Positions 53,356-63,700 of a stretch of 64,000 bases of DNA are shown piece by piece. The position numbers and the translations under genes are program-made. The stretch comes from an uncultured Parafilimonas sp. Lineage in GTDB: Bacteria > Bacteroidota > Bacteroidia > Chitinophagales > Chitinophagaceae. Below the pieces are notes generated by a model, which made no database searches, was not told where the DNA came from, and saw only the letters and a list, made by a program, of their open reading frames with translations. Position 1 is the first letter of the stretch, and every line of letters begins with the position of its first letter. The stretch covers positions 5,155-69,154 of the forward strand of contig CALAGJ010000110.1 of NCBI GenBank assembly GCA_937892395.1. The letters are read 5' to 3'.

Positions 53356-54282
53356 ATGGCCACTCGTTTTTTAAATAGAAATTATAAAATAAGATTAGGT
53401 GAAGATAATAATTCACTTACCTGGCTCATCATAGTAAATGTTGTAACTTTTGTATTACTTCAATTTGTATGGGTATTTGTTTTATTGGACAATGGAAAAG
53501 AGAAAGCAGAAGCTGTTTTTCGTCAATCATTTTATCACTGGATTACACTACCCACATCATTTGATAGTTTCATTCAAAAACCTTGGACGATACTGTCCTA
53601 TATGTTTGTATCCAATTCTGTACTCACCACACTGAGCAATATGCTATGGCTTTGGTGTTTTGGTTTTATATTACAGGATTTGGCAGGCAATAAAAAATTG
53701 TTTCCGGTATATCTTTATGGAGGCATTACTGGTGCTGTTGTGTTTTTGCTTTTAGCTAATCTTGTACCTGCATTTTCTTTTGATGGAGCATATCATTTGG
53801 CAGGGCCCGGCCCGGCTATCATGTGCATAGCTGCTGCAGCTACTACCCTTGCTCCGGACTTTAGATTCTTTCCACAATTGAATGGTGGCATACCCCTTTG
53901 GATTGTATCACTTATTTATGCTGCTATCAGTTTTTCTACTGTTACAGCAGATAGTCCAGCATTGAGTTTTGCTTATATATCATCTGCACTATTGGGTTTT
54001 GTATTTATACGGCAGTTGAATAATGGAAAGGATTGGAGCGCATGGTTGAATAATTTTTCGGATTGGTTTATTAATCTTTTTAATCCCGATAAAAAACCAT
54101 TGGCAAAGCACAAAGGCAAGGAAATGTTTTATAAAGTAAGTAGAGAGCCATACAAAAAAACTACTCACCATACACAGCCAAAATTGGATGAAATTTTAGA
54201 CCGAATAAATGCAGTAGGATATGAGAATTTGACTGATGAAGAAAAGGAATTTTTAAAGCAGGCCAGCCGCAGAGATAGTTAA
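53356..54282 (+). CDS. Rhomboid-like membrane protein lacking the catalytic residues (pseudoprotease)
   Basis: The 308-residue protein shares the rhomboid membrane layout with its neighbour (helices at about 21-45, 78-106, 117-137, 149-166, 178-194 and 203-218). At the serine position it has GPGPAIM (Gly152 in place of Ser) and at the histidine position Tyr207 (FAYISSALLG). Both active-site residues are therefore missing. The C-terminal 90 residues are cytosolic and end in a small helical domain (PKLDEILDRINAVGYENLTDEEKEFLKQAS) of the kind annotated as DUF6576. The start at 53356 follows the active rhomboid by 37 bases; the frame opens earlier at 53254 but overlaps the upstream gene. It may bind substrates or regulate the active rhomboid. 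Confidence 0.85.
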   Translation: MATRFLNRNYKIRLGEDNNSLTWLIIVNVVTFVLLQFVWVFVLLDNGKEKAEAVFRQSFYHWITLPTSFDSFIQKPWTILSYMFVSNSVLTTLSNMLWLWCFGFILQDLAGNKKLFPVYLYGGITGAVVFLLLANLVPAFSFDGAYHLAGPGPAIMCIAAAATTLAPDFRFFPQLNGGIPLWIVSLIYAAISFSTVTADSPALSFAYISSALLGFVFIRQLNNGKDWSAWLNNFSDWFINLFNPDKKPLAKHKGKEMFYKVSREPYKKTTHHTQPKLDEILDRINAVGYENLTDEEKEFLKQASRRDS

Positions 54283-54290
54283 ACTGCTCC

Positions 54291-55418
54291 ATGAAAATAT
54301 TCCTCAGAAAAGCATTTATTTTTATTACAATAATTGTGGCTGTATGCTATTTGGTATCTGCTATAAGTGGTTGGTTAAAACCAGAGCAGTATCCCTATTT
54401 TTCTATCATTGCTTTTCCATTCCCTTTCTTTTTGATAGCACTGGTTGTTTGTATCATCATGCTATTTTTTGTACATAAAAAATTAGCAATCATTTTACTG
54501 TTTTTATTACCCGTAGGGTGGCTTAGTATTGGCAATACCATTGCACTTCAGTTTCCAAAAAAATGGAATAATTCAAAAGATATTCATACGCTTCGCATGC
54601 TTACCTGGAATGTGATGAACTTTGATGACCTTGCATTTCAAGGCACAAACAAATCCAACAATAGGATTGGTATGCTTAAATTAATTGAGCAATATCAACC
54701 AGATATTATTTGTTTTCAGGAATATAAAAGTGTAGAAAATGGTAAACGTCGCACTAGTGTAAGAAAAGAATTAGACAGTATTGGATATCCTTATCATTTT
54801 GTAACAAAAGATCTCTATTACTACAATCCAAAAAATGGTAGAGAAATAATTGGTGGGGTAGCCATTTTTTCAAAACTTCCACTTTTTGATACGGTATCCA
54901 CTCCCATTAGATTTGACAATGTAGTACATGAGCATTTGTGCAAAGCCAAGGTACAACTACATGGAAAGCCCATTAATATTTATACTGCACACCTGGCATC
55001 ATATGCACTTGGCCTGCATGATTCTATAACCATTATTAATGATTATGGTAATGATACCACCATTGCAGATACTCTACGGCCAGATATGGCCGGCCGCTTG
55101 GCCAGAACAGAAAAATTGCATTCAGAGCAAATTGCACTTATTAATGCCATCATGGATAAAGATACCACAGCATCAATATTTTGTGGAGATATCAACACAA
55201 CACCAGGCTCTTATAATTATCGTTTTTTTAAGAGAGAAAAACAAGATGCATTTTTAGAAAAAGGATTTGGATTTGGCACCACCTATAATAAATTGCTGTC
55301 CACCTTGCGGATAGATGTTTGCTTTGCTGATACACACTTTAAAGTATTACAATGCAAAGTGCCTTCAAAAATGTATTCTGATCACTATCCGGTGGTAACA
55401 GATTTACAATGGAAATAA
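54291..55418 (+). CDS. Membrane-anchored endonuclease/exonuclease/phosphatase (EEP) family protein, copy 1
   Basis: The 375-residue protein has three N-terminal membrane helices (about 8-28, 36-60, 66-85) and then an EEP domain. Its motifs in order are MLTWNVMNFDD (about 103), DIICFQEYKS (about 138), IYTAHLASY, FCGDINTTPGSYNYRFF and the catalytic-His block YSDHYPVVTDLQW at the end. All metal and catalytic residues of the DNase-I/Mg-dependent phosphodiesterase fold appear present. Topology prediction puts the enzyme domain on one side of the inner membrane; which side is uncertain. It lies 8 bases after the pseudorhomboid. Confidence 0.87.
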   Translation: MKIFLRKAFIFITIIVAVCYLVSAISGWLKPEQYPYFSIIAFPFPFFLIALVVCIIMLFFVHKKLAIILLFLLPVGWLSIGNTIALQFPKKWNNSKDIHTLRMLTWNVMNFDDLAFQGTNKSNNRIGMLKLIEQYQPDIICFQEYKSVENGKRRTSVRKELDSIGYPYHFVTKDLYYYNPKNGREIIGGVAIFSKLPLFDTVSTPIRFDNVVHEHLCKAKVQLHGKPINIYTAHLASYALGLHDSITIINDYGNDTTIADTLRPDMAGRLARTEKLHSEQIALINAIMDKDTTASIFCGDINTTPGSYNYRFFKREKQDAFLEKGFGFGTTYNKLLSTLRIDVCFADTHFKVLQCKVPSKMYSDHYPVVTDLQWK

Positions 55419-55449
55419 TAAAAGGAATGATCATTCGTTAATCAGAAAG

Positions 55450-56574
55450 ATGGCAAAAAGTTTATTGAGACGCTTTACCAAAAAAACGGCCCTAATCTGC
55501 ACTATATGTATTTGTATGCTTTTTCTTTTTGCCTTATTGATTCCTAAGCTCAATCCTGTAAACTGGTGGCTATGCGGTTTACTTGGTTTGGCTGTACCGT
55601 ATCTATCTATAATACTTTTTTTGATCTTCATTTTTTGGTTAATGGCAAAGCCTGCATTGAGTCTTATACCACTATTTTGTTTACTGGCAGGCTATTGGCA
55701 GTTAAGTGTTCTATTGGCCTTAAACTTTTCAGTAGCACAGCCTGCAGAAAAACCAAAAGGAAGCATTCGAATAGCCTCTTGGAATGTAGCAAATATGTAT
55801 GGCCTAAGCAATAACCCAGAAGTGAAAAAACAAAACAGACTTGAAATTTCAAAAACCATACATAATGTAAATGCAGATATCATTTGTTTACAAGAATTCA
55901 ATCATAGTTATACTCAAGGAACGGAAGCTGATAATATCGGGTTGTTTACAGATTTATATCCTTATCATTACTACAGCATTGATTACAATAAAAACAATGG
56001 CTATTACACCAATGGTTCTATCATCTTTTCTAAAAAACCTATATTACACAAAAATGCTATTGCTTACAAGCCAACAGGAGCCGTAAAAGAGCATTTATTA
56101 TATTCAGATTTCTTGCTCGAAAAAGATACATTTCGATTATATACTACACACTTGCAGTCTTTCAGTTTTACTTCATCAGACTATTCTGATATAGAGAAAA
56201 TAAAAGCACAGGATCAAGAAGCTGTAGAAGCTTCCAAAAATATACTCAGAAAAATGCGTACCGCCTTTACAAGCCGTGGAGCACAAGCAGACCTTGTGCA
56301 TGAAGCTGTGCAAACTAGTAAATATCCGGTAGTAATTTGTGGTGATTTTAATGATGTACCCAATTCTTATGTGTATTTTAACATAAGAAATACATTGCAG
56401 GATGCCTTTTTGGAAAAAGGATTTGGCACCGGAAAAACCTATATGAAACTGGCCCCCTTCTTAAGAATTGATTATTTATTTGCTGATAAGAAATTTGACA
56501 TCAACCAATTTCAATTGATTGATGAAAAGCTTAGTGATCATGCAATGCTTGTTACTGATATGAGCTGGAAATAA
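55450..56574 (+). CDS. Membrane-anchored EEP family protein, copy 2
   Basis: The 374-residue paralogue of the preceding gene has N-terminal helices (about 13-33, 38-62, 72-90). Its EEP motifs are IASWNVANMYGL (about 107), DIICLQEFNHS, LYTTHLQSF, VICGDFNDVPNSYVYFNI and LSDHAMLVTDMSW. The two copies share layout and C-terminal FLEKGFG-xGxTYxKL but differ widely elsewhere, so the duplication is old. The gap to copy 1 is 31 bases and to the AnmK start 68 bases. Substrates (nucleic acid, phospholipid or lipid-linked phosphate) are not inferable. Confidence 0.87.
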   Translation: MAKSLLRRFTKKTALICTICICMLFLFALLIPKLNPVNWWLCGLLGLAVPYLSIILFLIFIFWLMAKPALSLIPLFCLLAGYWQLSVLLALNFSVAQPAEKPKGSIRIASWNVANMYGLSNNPEVKKQNRLEISKTIHNVNADIICLQEFNHSYTQGTEADNIGLFTDLYPYHYYSIDYNKNNGYYTNGSIIFSKKPILHKNAIAYKPTGAVKEHLLYSDFLLEKDTFRLYTTHLQSFSFTSSDYSDIEKIKAQDQEAVEASKNILRKMRTAFTSRGAQADLVHEAVQTSKYPVVICGDFNDVPNSYVYFNIRNTLQDAFLEKGFGTGKTYMKLAPFLRIDYLFADKKFDINQFQLIDEKLSDHAMLVTDMSWK

Positions 56575-56642
56575 CGAGCCCTTTGATAAATATTTTATCC
56601 AAACTGAAAGTACAAAGTCCCAATTTTGTAACAAATTTATAC

Positions 56643-57734
56643 ATGCAATACAGAGCTATTGGTTTAATGAGTGGTTCCTCCTGCGATGGATTAGATATAG
56701 CCTTTATTCATTTAGAAGAAGCAAGAGGTGTGTGGCAATTTGAAATTGTACATGCCGATTGCATTCCATACACAGCTATATGGAAAGAAAAATTACTTGG
56801 TGCTGATGCTTTGTCTGCCTTAGATTTTCAATACTTACATCACGAATATGGTGCTTACACCGGTGCACTTGTCAAAGAATTTATAGCAAAGCATGCATTA
56901 GAATATAAAGTGCAATTAATAGGCAGTCATGGGCATACAGTTTTTCATGAACCCACAAAAGGAATCAGCATACAAGCAGGCAGCGGTGCAGCCATTGCAG
57001 CTGCTACGGGCATAAATGTTATTAGCGACCTACGGTCAATGGATACTGCACTCGGTGGGCAAGGCGCTCCCATTGTACCCATTGGTGAGCAAGCATTATT
57101 TGCAGACTATGATTACTGTTTAAATATTGGAGGTATTTCAAATTTGTCCATAAAAAAAGATGGCAATTGGCTGGCCTGGGATATTTGTGCAGCAAACAGG
57201 GTTTTGAATGCATTGGCATCTACACAAAATAGAAGTTTTGATGCTGAGGGAAAGATAGCGGCCTCCGGCAAATTAAATACAGCATTATTAACAAAACTCA
57301 ATGAATTGGGGTACTACCAACAGCAGCCCCCAAAATCATTAAACAATAGTTTTGGAGATGATGAAGTGCTTAGAATTATACAACATGCCAGTATAGATAC
57401 GGCCGATGCACTACATACTTATTGCAGACATATTGCGCAGCAAATATTATACAGCATACTACCCAATGCTATTAACCAAGCACCTGCAAAAATGCTGGTA
57501 ACGGGTGGTGGAGCCTTCAACAGTTTTTTGATGCAATGTATTCTGAAAGAATTACAAACCATACCAATTAGCATCTCAATTCCAGATGCTACTGTTATAC
57601 AATATAAAGAAGCATTGATAATGGGCTTTCTTGCGGTGCTGCGGTGGAGGGAAGAATATACTTGCCATGCTGCTTCCACAGGAGCTATTCGCAATAGCAT
57701 AGGCGGGGCGGTTTGGATGGGTCAAGAAGCATAA
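56643..57734 (+). CDS. anmK: Anhydro-N-acetylmuramic acid kinase
   Basis: AnmK phosphorylates 1,6-anhydro-MurNAc to MurNAc-6-phosphate in cell-wall recycling. The 363-residue protein has the phosphate-loop start YRAIGLMSGSSCDGLDIA (3-20), IGSHGHTVFHEP (about 98-109), the catalytic-type LGGQGAPIVPIGEQ (about 138-151), CLNIGGISNLSI and the C-terminal adenosine-binding MLVTGGGAFNSFLM. The frame opens at a TTG at 56583, but the ATG at 56643 gives the family start. It ends the rhomboid/EEP run. The partner MurNAc-6-P etherase (MurQ) is not nearby. Confidence 0.95.
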   Translation: MQYRAIGLMSGSSCDGLDIAFIHLEEARGVWQFEIVHADCIPYTAIWKEKLLGADALSALDFQYLHHEYGAYTGALVKEFIAKHALEYKVQLIGSHGHTVFHEPTKGISIQAGSGAAIAAATGINVISDLRSMDTALGGQGAPIVPIGEQALFADYDYCLNIGGISNLSIKKDGNWLAWDICAANRVLNALASTQNRSFDAEGKIAASGKLNTALLTKLNELGYYQQQPPKSLNNSFGDDEVLRIIQHASIDTADALHTYCRHIAQQILYSILPNAINQAPAKMLVTGGGAFNSFLMQCILKELQTIPISISIPDATVIQYKEALIMGFLAVLRWREEYTCHAASTGAIRNSIGGAVWMGQEA

Positions 57735-58338
57735 AAAAATCTGAAAAAACACCAATTGCGCAAATATCTCTATGTGTATCAACCACTAATAAACAAATTT
57801 GTACCCATTTGTCAGCTCAAATACCGGAAGCCAGTTTGTACCTGTAAATGTTTTGAAATACGTACCAATATTTTCTGCTATGGCTTTTCTTACCGGCATT
57901 TTCAAATATAGAATTTATAGCGAAAAAAAATTGTCAAACAATAATAAACATATAACTACTAAACAAAATTTCCCACAAGTTGGGACGTTGGGGGAAGGAT
58001 TGGGAAGTGCTAATTGTGTGTGTGTGTAATTTGTAGCAAATGCTACATAAAAGCACGCTATAGGCACAGCCATACGCCGAGATAAGACTAAAACTTCTAA
58101 CTGTCCTATTTCAACAGCCTTAAAGACTTCTTTTATAGTAAATCTTTCCTTACGTTATTAACTATCCCAGATTTTCCATTTTTTCGGATGTAAAAAATTT
58201 TAACTATAAAATCACAATCTAATTTTATACGATAAGCATTAAGGATGCAGTTTAATTTATTGTAAATTTATAATCAGATTAATTTCTCAATGTCTATATA
58301 AAAAATCATTAACTTTATCATCTAAAATTTTTTTGCAC
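57735..58338. other. Long intergenic region between anmK and the Asp-box gene
   Basis: These 604 bases hold no convincing gene. A 76-residue frame (57799-58029) has no recognisable domain. TTTGTACC occurs twice (about 57799 and 57836), a GTGTGTGTGT run ends near 58029, and the last 150 bases are very AT-rich, probably holding the promoter for the next gene without a clear TAnnTTTG box. Confidence 0.5.
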
Positions 58339-59907
58339 ATGAAACATACATTATTTACAATTTTTCTTTTATCCGTTTTGAATACAAATGCACAACACAC
58401 TAATATTCGCATTAGTAATGTAGGAAGTCCAAATGAACCCTCCATTTGTATCAATCCAAAAAACCCTCGCTATATAGTAGCAGGTGCTAATTTGAATAAT
58501 GTATATAATTCCTCAGATACAGGGCGCACATGGACATTAAAAAATTTGAGTAGCAGTTATGGTGTATGGGGAGACCCTACCATACTGGTGGATACCGCAA
58601 ATAGTTTTTACTTTTTCCATTTGTCAAATCCTGCATCCGGCAGTTGGATTGATAGAATTGTAAGTCAAAAATCTGTGGACAATGGCAGCACTTGGAGCAA
58701 TGGCACCTACACAGGCCTTAATGGCACAAAAGCACAGGACAAGCAATGGGGTGTGGTAGATCGTAAACGCAATAATATTTATCTCACCTGGACCCAGTTT
58801 GACAGCTATGGCAGTAGCAGCCCTGCTGACAGCTCTCATATCCTTTTTTCAAAGAGTTTGGATGGTGGCACTACATGGTCACAGGCAAAAAGAATAGATA
58901 AAAAAGGGGGTGATTGTATAGATAGTGATAATACTGTAGAAGGTGCTGTACCTGCCTTAGGCCCTCTGGGACAGTTGTATGTAAGTTGGGCCGGCACAGA
59001 AGGATTATATTTCACAAAATCAAACAATGGTGGCAATAGCTGGAGCAACCCCAAATCTGTAAGTACAATAGGTGGAGGTTGGGATTATACCATACCAGGT
59101 TTGGGCAGATCTAATGGATTGCCAATAACCGACTGCGATAGGTGCACAAACAGTCCATATAAAGGAACAATATACATCAATTGGAGCGACCAACGTAACG
59201 GAATTAATAATACAGATATCTGGTTACTAAAATCTACCAATGGTGGCCGCACTTGGAGTGCTCCAATCCGGGTCAATAATGACAACTCCAACCGCCATCA
59301 ATTTCTCACTTGGATGACTGTAGACCAATCCACAGGTTATTTATGGTTTGTTTTTTATGACAGGCGAAATACATTAGGCAATGCCACAGATGTTTATATG
59401 GCTAGAAGTACAGATGGGGGTAACACATTTACAAATTTCAAAATAAGTGAACAATCGTTTACTCCAAACAGTTTTGTCTTTTTTGGCGACTACACTAATA
59501 TAACTGCGCATAATAATATTGTAAGACCAATTTGGACTCGAACAGATGGATCTACAAACAGCGTTTATACTGCCCTTGTCAATACCGGTATCATTACAAA
59601 TGAGCCTGCTGGAAATGCTGCAATATCTACCGAAAATGAGATAGAAACCAACCAATATCCAAATCCATTTACTGAGGTAGCTTATGTATCATTTAAGATA
59701 AAAGCGAAAAGCCAAGTAAGCGTTTTGCTCTATGATGCCAGTGGTAAATTAGTGGCTACACCAATGCTAAATAAAACCTATGATTATGGTAAATATGTAG
59801 AGCCAATAGACTTTACAAAACTATCAGTATCAGAGGGTACTTATTTTATTCATCTGAAAATAAATGATAGCATAAAAAAAATTCAAGCCACTTATATGAA
59901 GCAATAA
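58339..59907 (+). CDS. Secreted Asp-box (BNR/sialidase-like) propeller protein with type IX sorting tail
   Basis: The 522-residue protein has a signal peptide ending TNAQ. A beta-propeller with six Asp-box repeats of SxDxGxTW type follows: SSDTGRTW, SVDNGSTW, SLDGGTTW, SNNGGNSW, STNGGRTW and STDGGNTF. A C-terminal T9SS type A tail starts near QYPNPFTEVAYVSF and ends TYMKQ. Sialidases and many non-enzymatic propellers carry such boxes; the full sialidase catalytic set cannot be identified, so activity is unproven. It should be exported by the PorT-dependent system. The frame opens at a TTG two codons before the ATG at 58339. Confidence 0.85.
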   Translation: MKHTLFTIFLLSVLNTNAQHTNIRISNVGSPNEPSICINPKNPRYIVAGANLNNVYNSSDTGRTWTLKNLSSSYGVWGDPTILVDTANSFYFFHLSNPASGSWIDRIVSQKSVDNGSTWSNGTYTGLNGTKAQDKQWGVVDRKRNNIYLTWTQFDSYGSSSPADSSHILFSKSLDGGTTWSQAKRIDKKGGDCIDSDNTVEGAVPALGPLGQLYVSWAGTEGLYFTKSNNGGNSWSNPKSVSTIGGGWDYTIPGLGRSNGLPITDCDRCTNSPYKGTIYINWSDQRNGINNTDIWLLKSTNGGRTWSAPIRVNNDNSNRHQFLTWMTVDQSTGYLWFVFYDRRNTLGNATDVYMARSTDGGNTFTNFKISEQSFTPNSFVFFGDYTNITAHNNIVRPIWTRTDGSTNSVYTALVNTGIITNEPAGNAAISTENEIETNQYPNPFTEVAYVSFKIKAKSQVSVLLYDASGKLVATPMLNKTYDYGKYVEPIDFTKLSVSEGTYFIHLKINDSIKKIQATYMKQ

Positions 59908-60056
59908 AAGGGACTTTATTGCATGCGTATTGTGTAAGTATTTTTCAACTTACAAATGACTATTTTCAGCTCAAATGGTTTGGCAAACTATCTTAATATG
60001 AAAAAAGGCAAAATGAATTTCTACATCAAGTATCCGAATTTTGATAGCAGAAAATC

Positions 60057-60520
60057 ATGAAGTATATTCTTTATTTTTTCAAAGATTATAGGGGATATCT
60101 AATCAAGATTTTAAAAAAAAATATCTTTTGCCTCCTCTAATCATTGTTTTTATTTGGATGCTTATTTTGAGTATAAGAGAATCTTTTTTTACACTAAATG
60201 ATTTTCAGGTTGTACAGCAGCTATCCATACTATTGAGGAAGTAACCACAAGGGCAACTCGAAAACTACTATATAGGAAGATAGAAAGGAACTCTAAATCA
60301 GTTTAGAAAATCAAATTCAATATTATACATTAAGCGATAGTTTCAAGTATGATTCATTGATCAGCAAACTACATGTTGGTGATACTATACAGATTGGGTT
60401 TATTACAGACATTTGAAGAATTCCAAGAAAATAATCGAGAATAGAAAATGGGTTAAATCAATAAAACATATTGTTGATGAGGACCCTGCAAACATAACAC
60501 ATACAATAAATGAATTTTAG
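60057..60520 (+). pseudogene. Frameshifted remnant of a membrane-protein gene
   Basis: Coding-like peptides appear one after another in different frames. The ATG at 60057 opens KYILYFFKDYRGYLIKILKK. After a run of nine A (60113-60121) the frame shifts to YLLPPLIIVFIWMLILSI, a membrane helix. Further on come YYTLSDSFKYDSLISKLHVG with DTIQIGFITDI, and then KNSKKIIENRKWVKSIKHIV through to NEF and a stop at 60518-60520. At least two frameshifts plus stops break it. A terminator hairpin follows the last stop by 11 bases. The family is not recognised. Confidence 0.5.
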
Positions 60521-60531
60521 ATATTCCAACT

Positions 60532-60571
60532 ATAGCACAACCATTTTTCAGTAAAATGATTGTGCTATTTT
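60532..60571 (+). terminator. Terminator-like hairpin behind the gene remnant
   Basis: A 16-bp stem with one mismatch (ATAGCACAACCATTTT at 60532-60547 with 60553-60568) and a 5-base loop precedes a short T run. It sits right after the last coding-like segment of the remnant. Confidence 0.65.
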
Positions 60572-60769
60572 AGAAACTCAAACTATTGTATATCAAAATA
60601 ATCAAATGCTGGAATACAGCATACATAAGCGTTTGAGCATATTGCAAATAAGTTCTATCTATTCAGACAAAAAATCAACTTCCGTCAAGTTTCCGTTCTT
60701 TCTTTAATTTATTATTGACAGATGCAGTCATAAAATTGTTTCAAAAGCTATTCTTATTTCATCATTTTA

Positions 60770-63700
60770 TCACTCCACTACTTTCACCCATTTGCCGGGT
60801 ATTGATGCATTGATGCCTCCTTCATACATAGATTCACAATATACGCCTGGCCAATAGTATTTGCCGGGATAAGCAGCATTCAAATGCACATAGTAAGTAA
60901 GTGATTCATTCATTTTCATATCAAAGTAATGATATACCCTATCATCTCTGATATCCATATAATCGATGGGAGAATTTTGAAAAGCACCCTCACTATTTAA
61001 TAATCGTGTATTTAATATTTCCCATCCCGAAGGAAATACTTGTGTGAGTGCCATTTCATTGTACGCTCCTCTTTTACCCGGATTTTTCAGGGTTACTTTT
61101 GCAATAAAATCAGTGCCTTGTTTAAGGCTATCCATTTTTATAGCAGCACCCGTATTATTGATAAATGATACACTCATTAAAAGAATGTCAGGATTATTTA
61201 CAGGAGGTACCGGTGTGGGTTGAATAGGCTTGCCACTATTCATTAGTCTTACAAAAACCACATTGGATCCTTTGTTTGTAAGTGAAACAGTAGCCTTATC
61301 TTTTTGCCAGCCTACCGGCATTTGATTAATGGCAGCAGTACTTTGAAAACTAAAATCAGTAGCACCTGCTTTACCATTTACCAATATCTTTTTTCCATCT
61401 TTATTGCTACCGCAAAAATTTGAAACAGCCAGTAAGCACCATGCTGTAGTTTGTGTGCTGTACCAACTCTGTTGGCCCATTTGCGCAGCAATGCTTCTTA
61501 CTACAGATGCTGCTTCCATTTTCCTACCTAAACTATTGAGCGTTTCTAATTCAATGGCCAAATCCCTCAGGCTGCTGCCGTAAGTAAAACCGGCACTGCT
61601 ACGCTCTGCAAAACTTGTAGGCAACCCACTAATAAGAGATAGACCAATCTTTTGCTGCCCTGCAATGCTATATGCTGCCGCAAGCATCCACTTGGCTTCA
61701 TTGCTTAAAAATTTATATTCTCTCAAACGGTTCATGGCACCCAGTTCGGTAGCATTGCCCAAAGCCAATACATAGAGTCTATATGCTTGTACCAAATCAC
61801 TGCCATACCACGGAGCGGCTGCTTGATTCCAGGCCAATGTTTTGGTGCGGGTATATAGTTTAAAATTTTGTAATAAATTGGTACTTACAGCATATCCTTT
61901 TGCGGATGCATTAATGAGAAAATGTCCAGCATAAGCGCTGCCCCATTCATCACTGGTACTGCCACCCGGCCAGTAAGAAAAACCACCATCGGCCTGCTGA
62001 AAATTTAGTAGTCTTTGAATGCCAGCTTTGATATATACATCAGTTTGTTTTTTCTGTACATCATTCATATCCATTATCTGGCTGAGGTATAATTGTGGAA
62101 ACACTGATGACGTAGTTTGCTCCACACATCCATGAGGATATTGAATCAAATAGTTTAACCGCTTTCCTAAATTTAATGCAGGAATGGTACTTAGTTCGAC
62201 AGTAGCCTTACTGCTTCCAACATCTCCCAGCATAGCAATGGTACTGCTCCAGCTTTGCCCGGGTTGTAGCACGGCTTCCATTACCTGTGTTTGATAAGGG
62301 TTGGCATTTCGAATTTCGATTTCTGTCTCACTAATGCTTTGTTCTTTACCACTCTGAGCAGTTATCTTTACGGTGCCAATTCCTGTATTATTTTTTACCC
62401 TTGCATTAAAATAAACCAATTGCTCTCCACTGCCATTTACCGCCACTTGCTGTGTGCCTACAGCTTCTAACAAATTATTTGACTGTATAGATAACGACAC
62501 ATTTTTTATATTTTTATCAGTAACAAAAACGGTAACAGGAATTTTTAATTCTTCTGCGGGGCCCAATACCCTGGGCAATGTGGTCAACAACATCAATGGC
62601 TTCTTTACCTTCACAGATTTTTCTGCCATGCCATATCCGGCATCGCTTGCTGCCACTACCATTACCCTTACACTACCCATATATGGAGGTAGTTTAAAAT
62701 TAGTTTGTTTACTACTTCCGTTTGTTTGATAGGGTCCAAAAAATTGTACCACAGGTTTAAACCGGTTTGCCCTTCTTGTTTTAGCGGCAAGATCGCCCTC
62801 AGCATCTCCACCTATGGTAAGAATGCGATCTATTTGTGCGCCAAATGCACCTATTACATCATCATACACATCCCAGCTTTTAACACCGAGTGCTTCTTTG
62901 GCATAAAATGCATCATGAGGGCTGGGCGTTTTAAACCTGGTAATGTCTAAAAGACCTTCATCCACTACTGCTATCACATAACTCATTTTTTTACCATTGG
63001 CCTCATATACAGATATGGTATTGCTCTGTTCTGGTTTGATTTCATCCGACATTTTTATCACAGGTTTTAGCCAAGTATCTTTATCTTCCACCAGGATGGG
63101 AATAACGCCATACATACGTATGGGTAAATCATTGACCGTTTGTGCATGTGGTTGTATAAGGCTCACATTTACATAAATATTTGGACTCATTTCTTTTTCG
63201 GTTTTGAAAGCAAACTTTGTTTGGCCCTGTGTTGTATTTACCCAAAATGTTTTTAATACTTTATTGCCGGTTTCAATGCTGATCAATGCCTTGCCACCTT
63301 TGCTTCCCGGTATGGTAAGTTTTACTTCTTCCCCCACATTATATTTTTCTTTGTCACTATCTACAGAAAGCATGGCAAGTGCTGAGGGGTCATCTGCATT
63401 GCCTCTTTGCTGCCAGCTGTCATCATCTATATAAAAAGTACTACCTGTGGCATGATGGCTTCGCATATCTTTTACCAGCATCAAATATCTGCCCCATCCA
63501 TCATTGCCAAAGCGATGAACAAAGGCTGCTTTACCACCCTGTGTTGTAATGGTGTCTTTATAAATGAGTTTATTGTAATTATCCTGCGTAAAGTTTTCAA
63601 AATAATCATTGCTATTATCCCACCACCATCTCCATTGAATTTTATAAAGTTCTACTACAACTGTATTTGAGCTAATTAATGCACCAGTAGTATTGACATT

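Noticed and set aside
57799..58029. 76-codon plus-strand frame in the gap after anmK
   Set aside because: No recognisable domain, ends in a GTGTGT run, and lacks a convincing promoter.
57735..58338. The anmK-to-Asp-box interval as part of one operon giving a sialic-acid/murein link
   Set aside because: The 604-base gap without clear promoter evidence makes co-transcription unlikely, and sialidase activity is unproven.
59901..59922. 8-bp hairpin overlapping the stop of the Asp-box gene as a terminator
   Set aside because: The stem GCAATAAA/TTTATTGC is AT-rich and lacks a T run, so termination is not supported.
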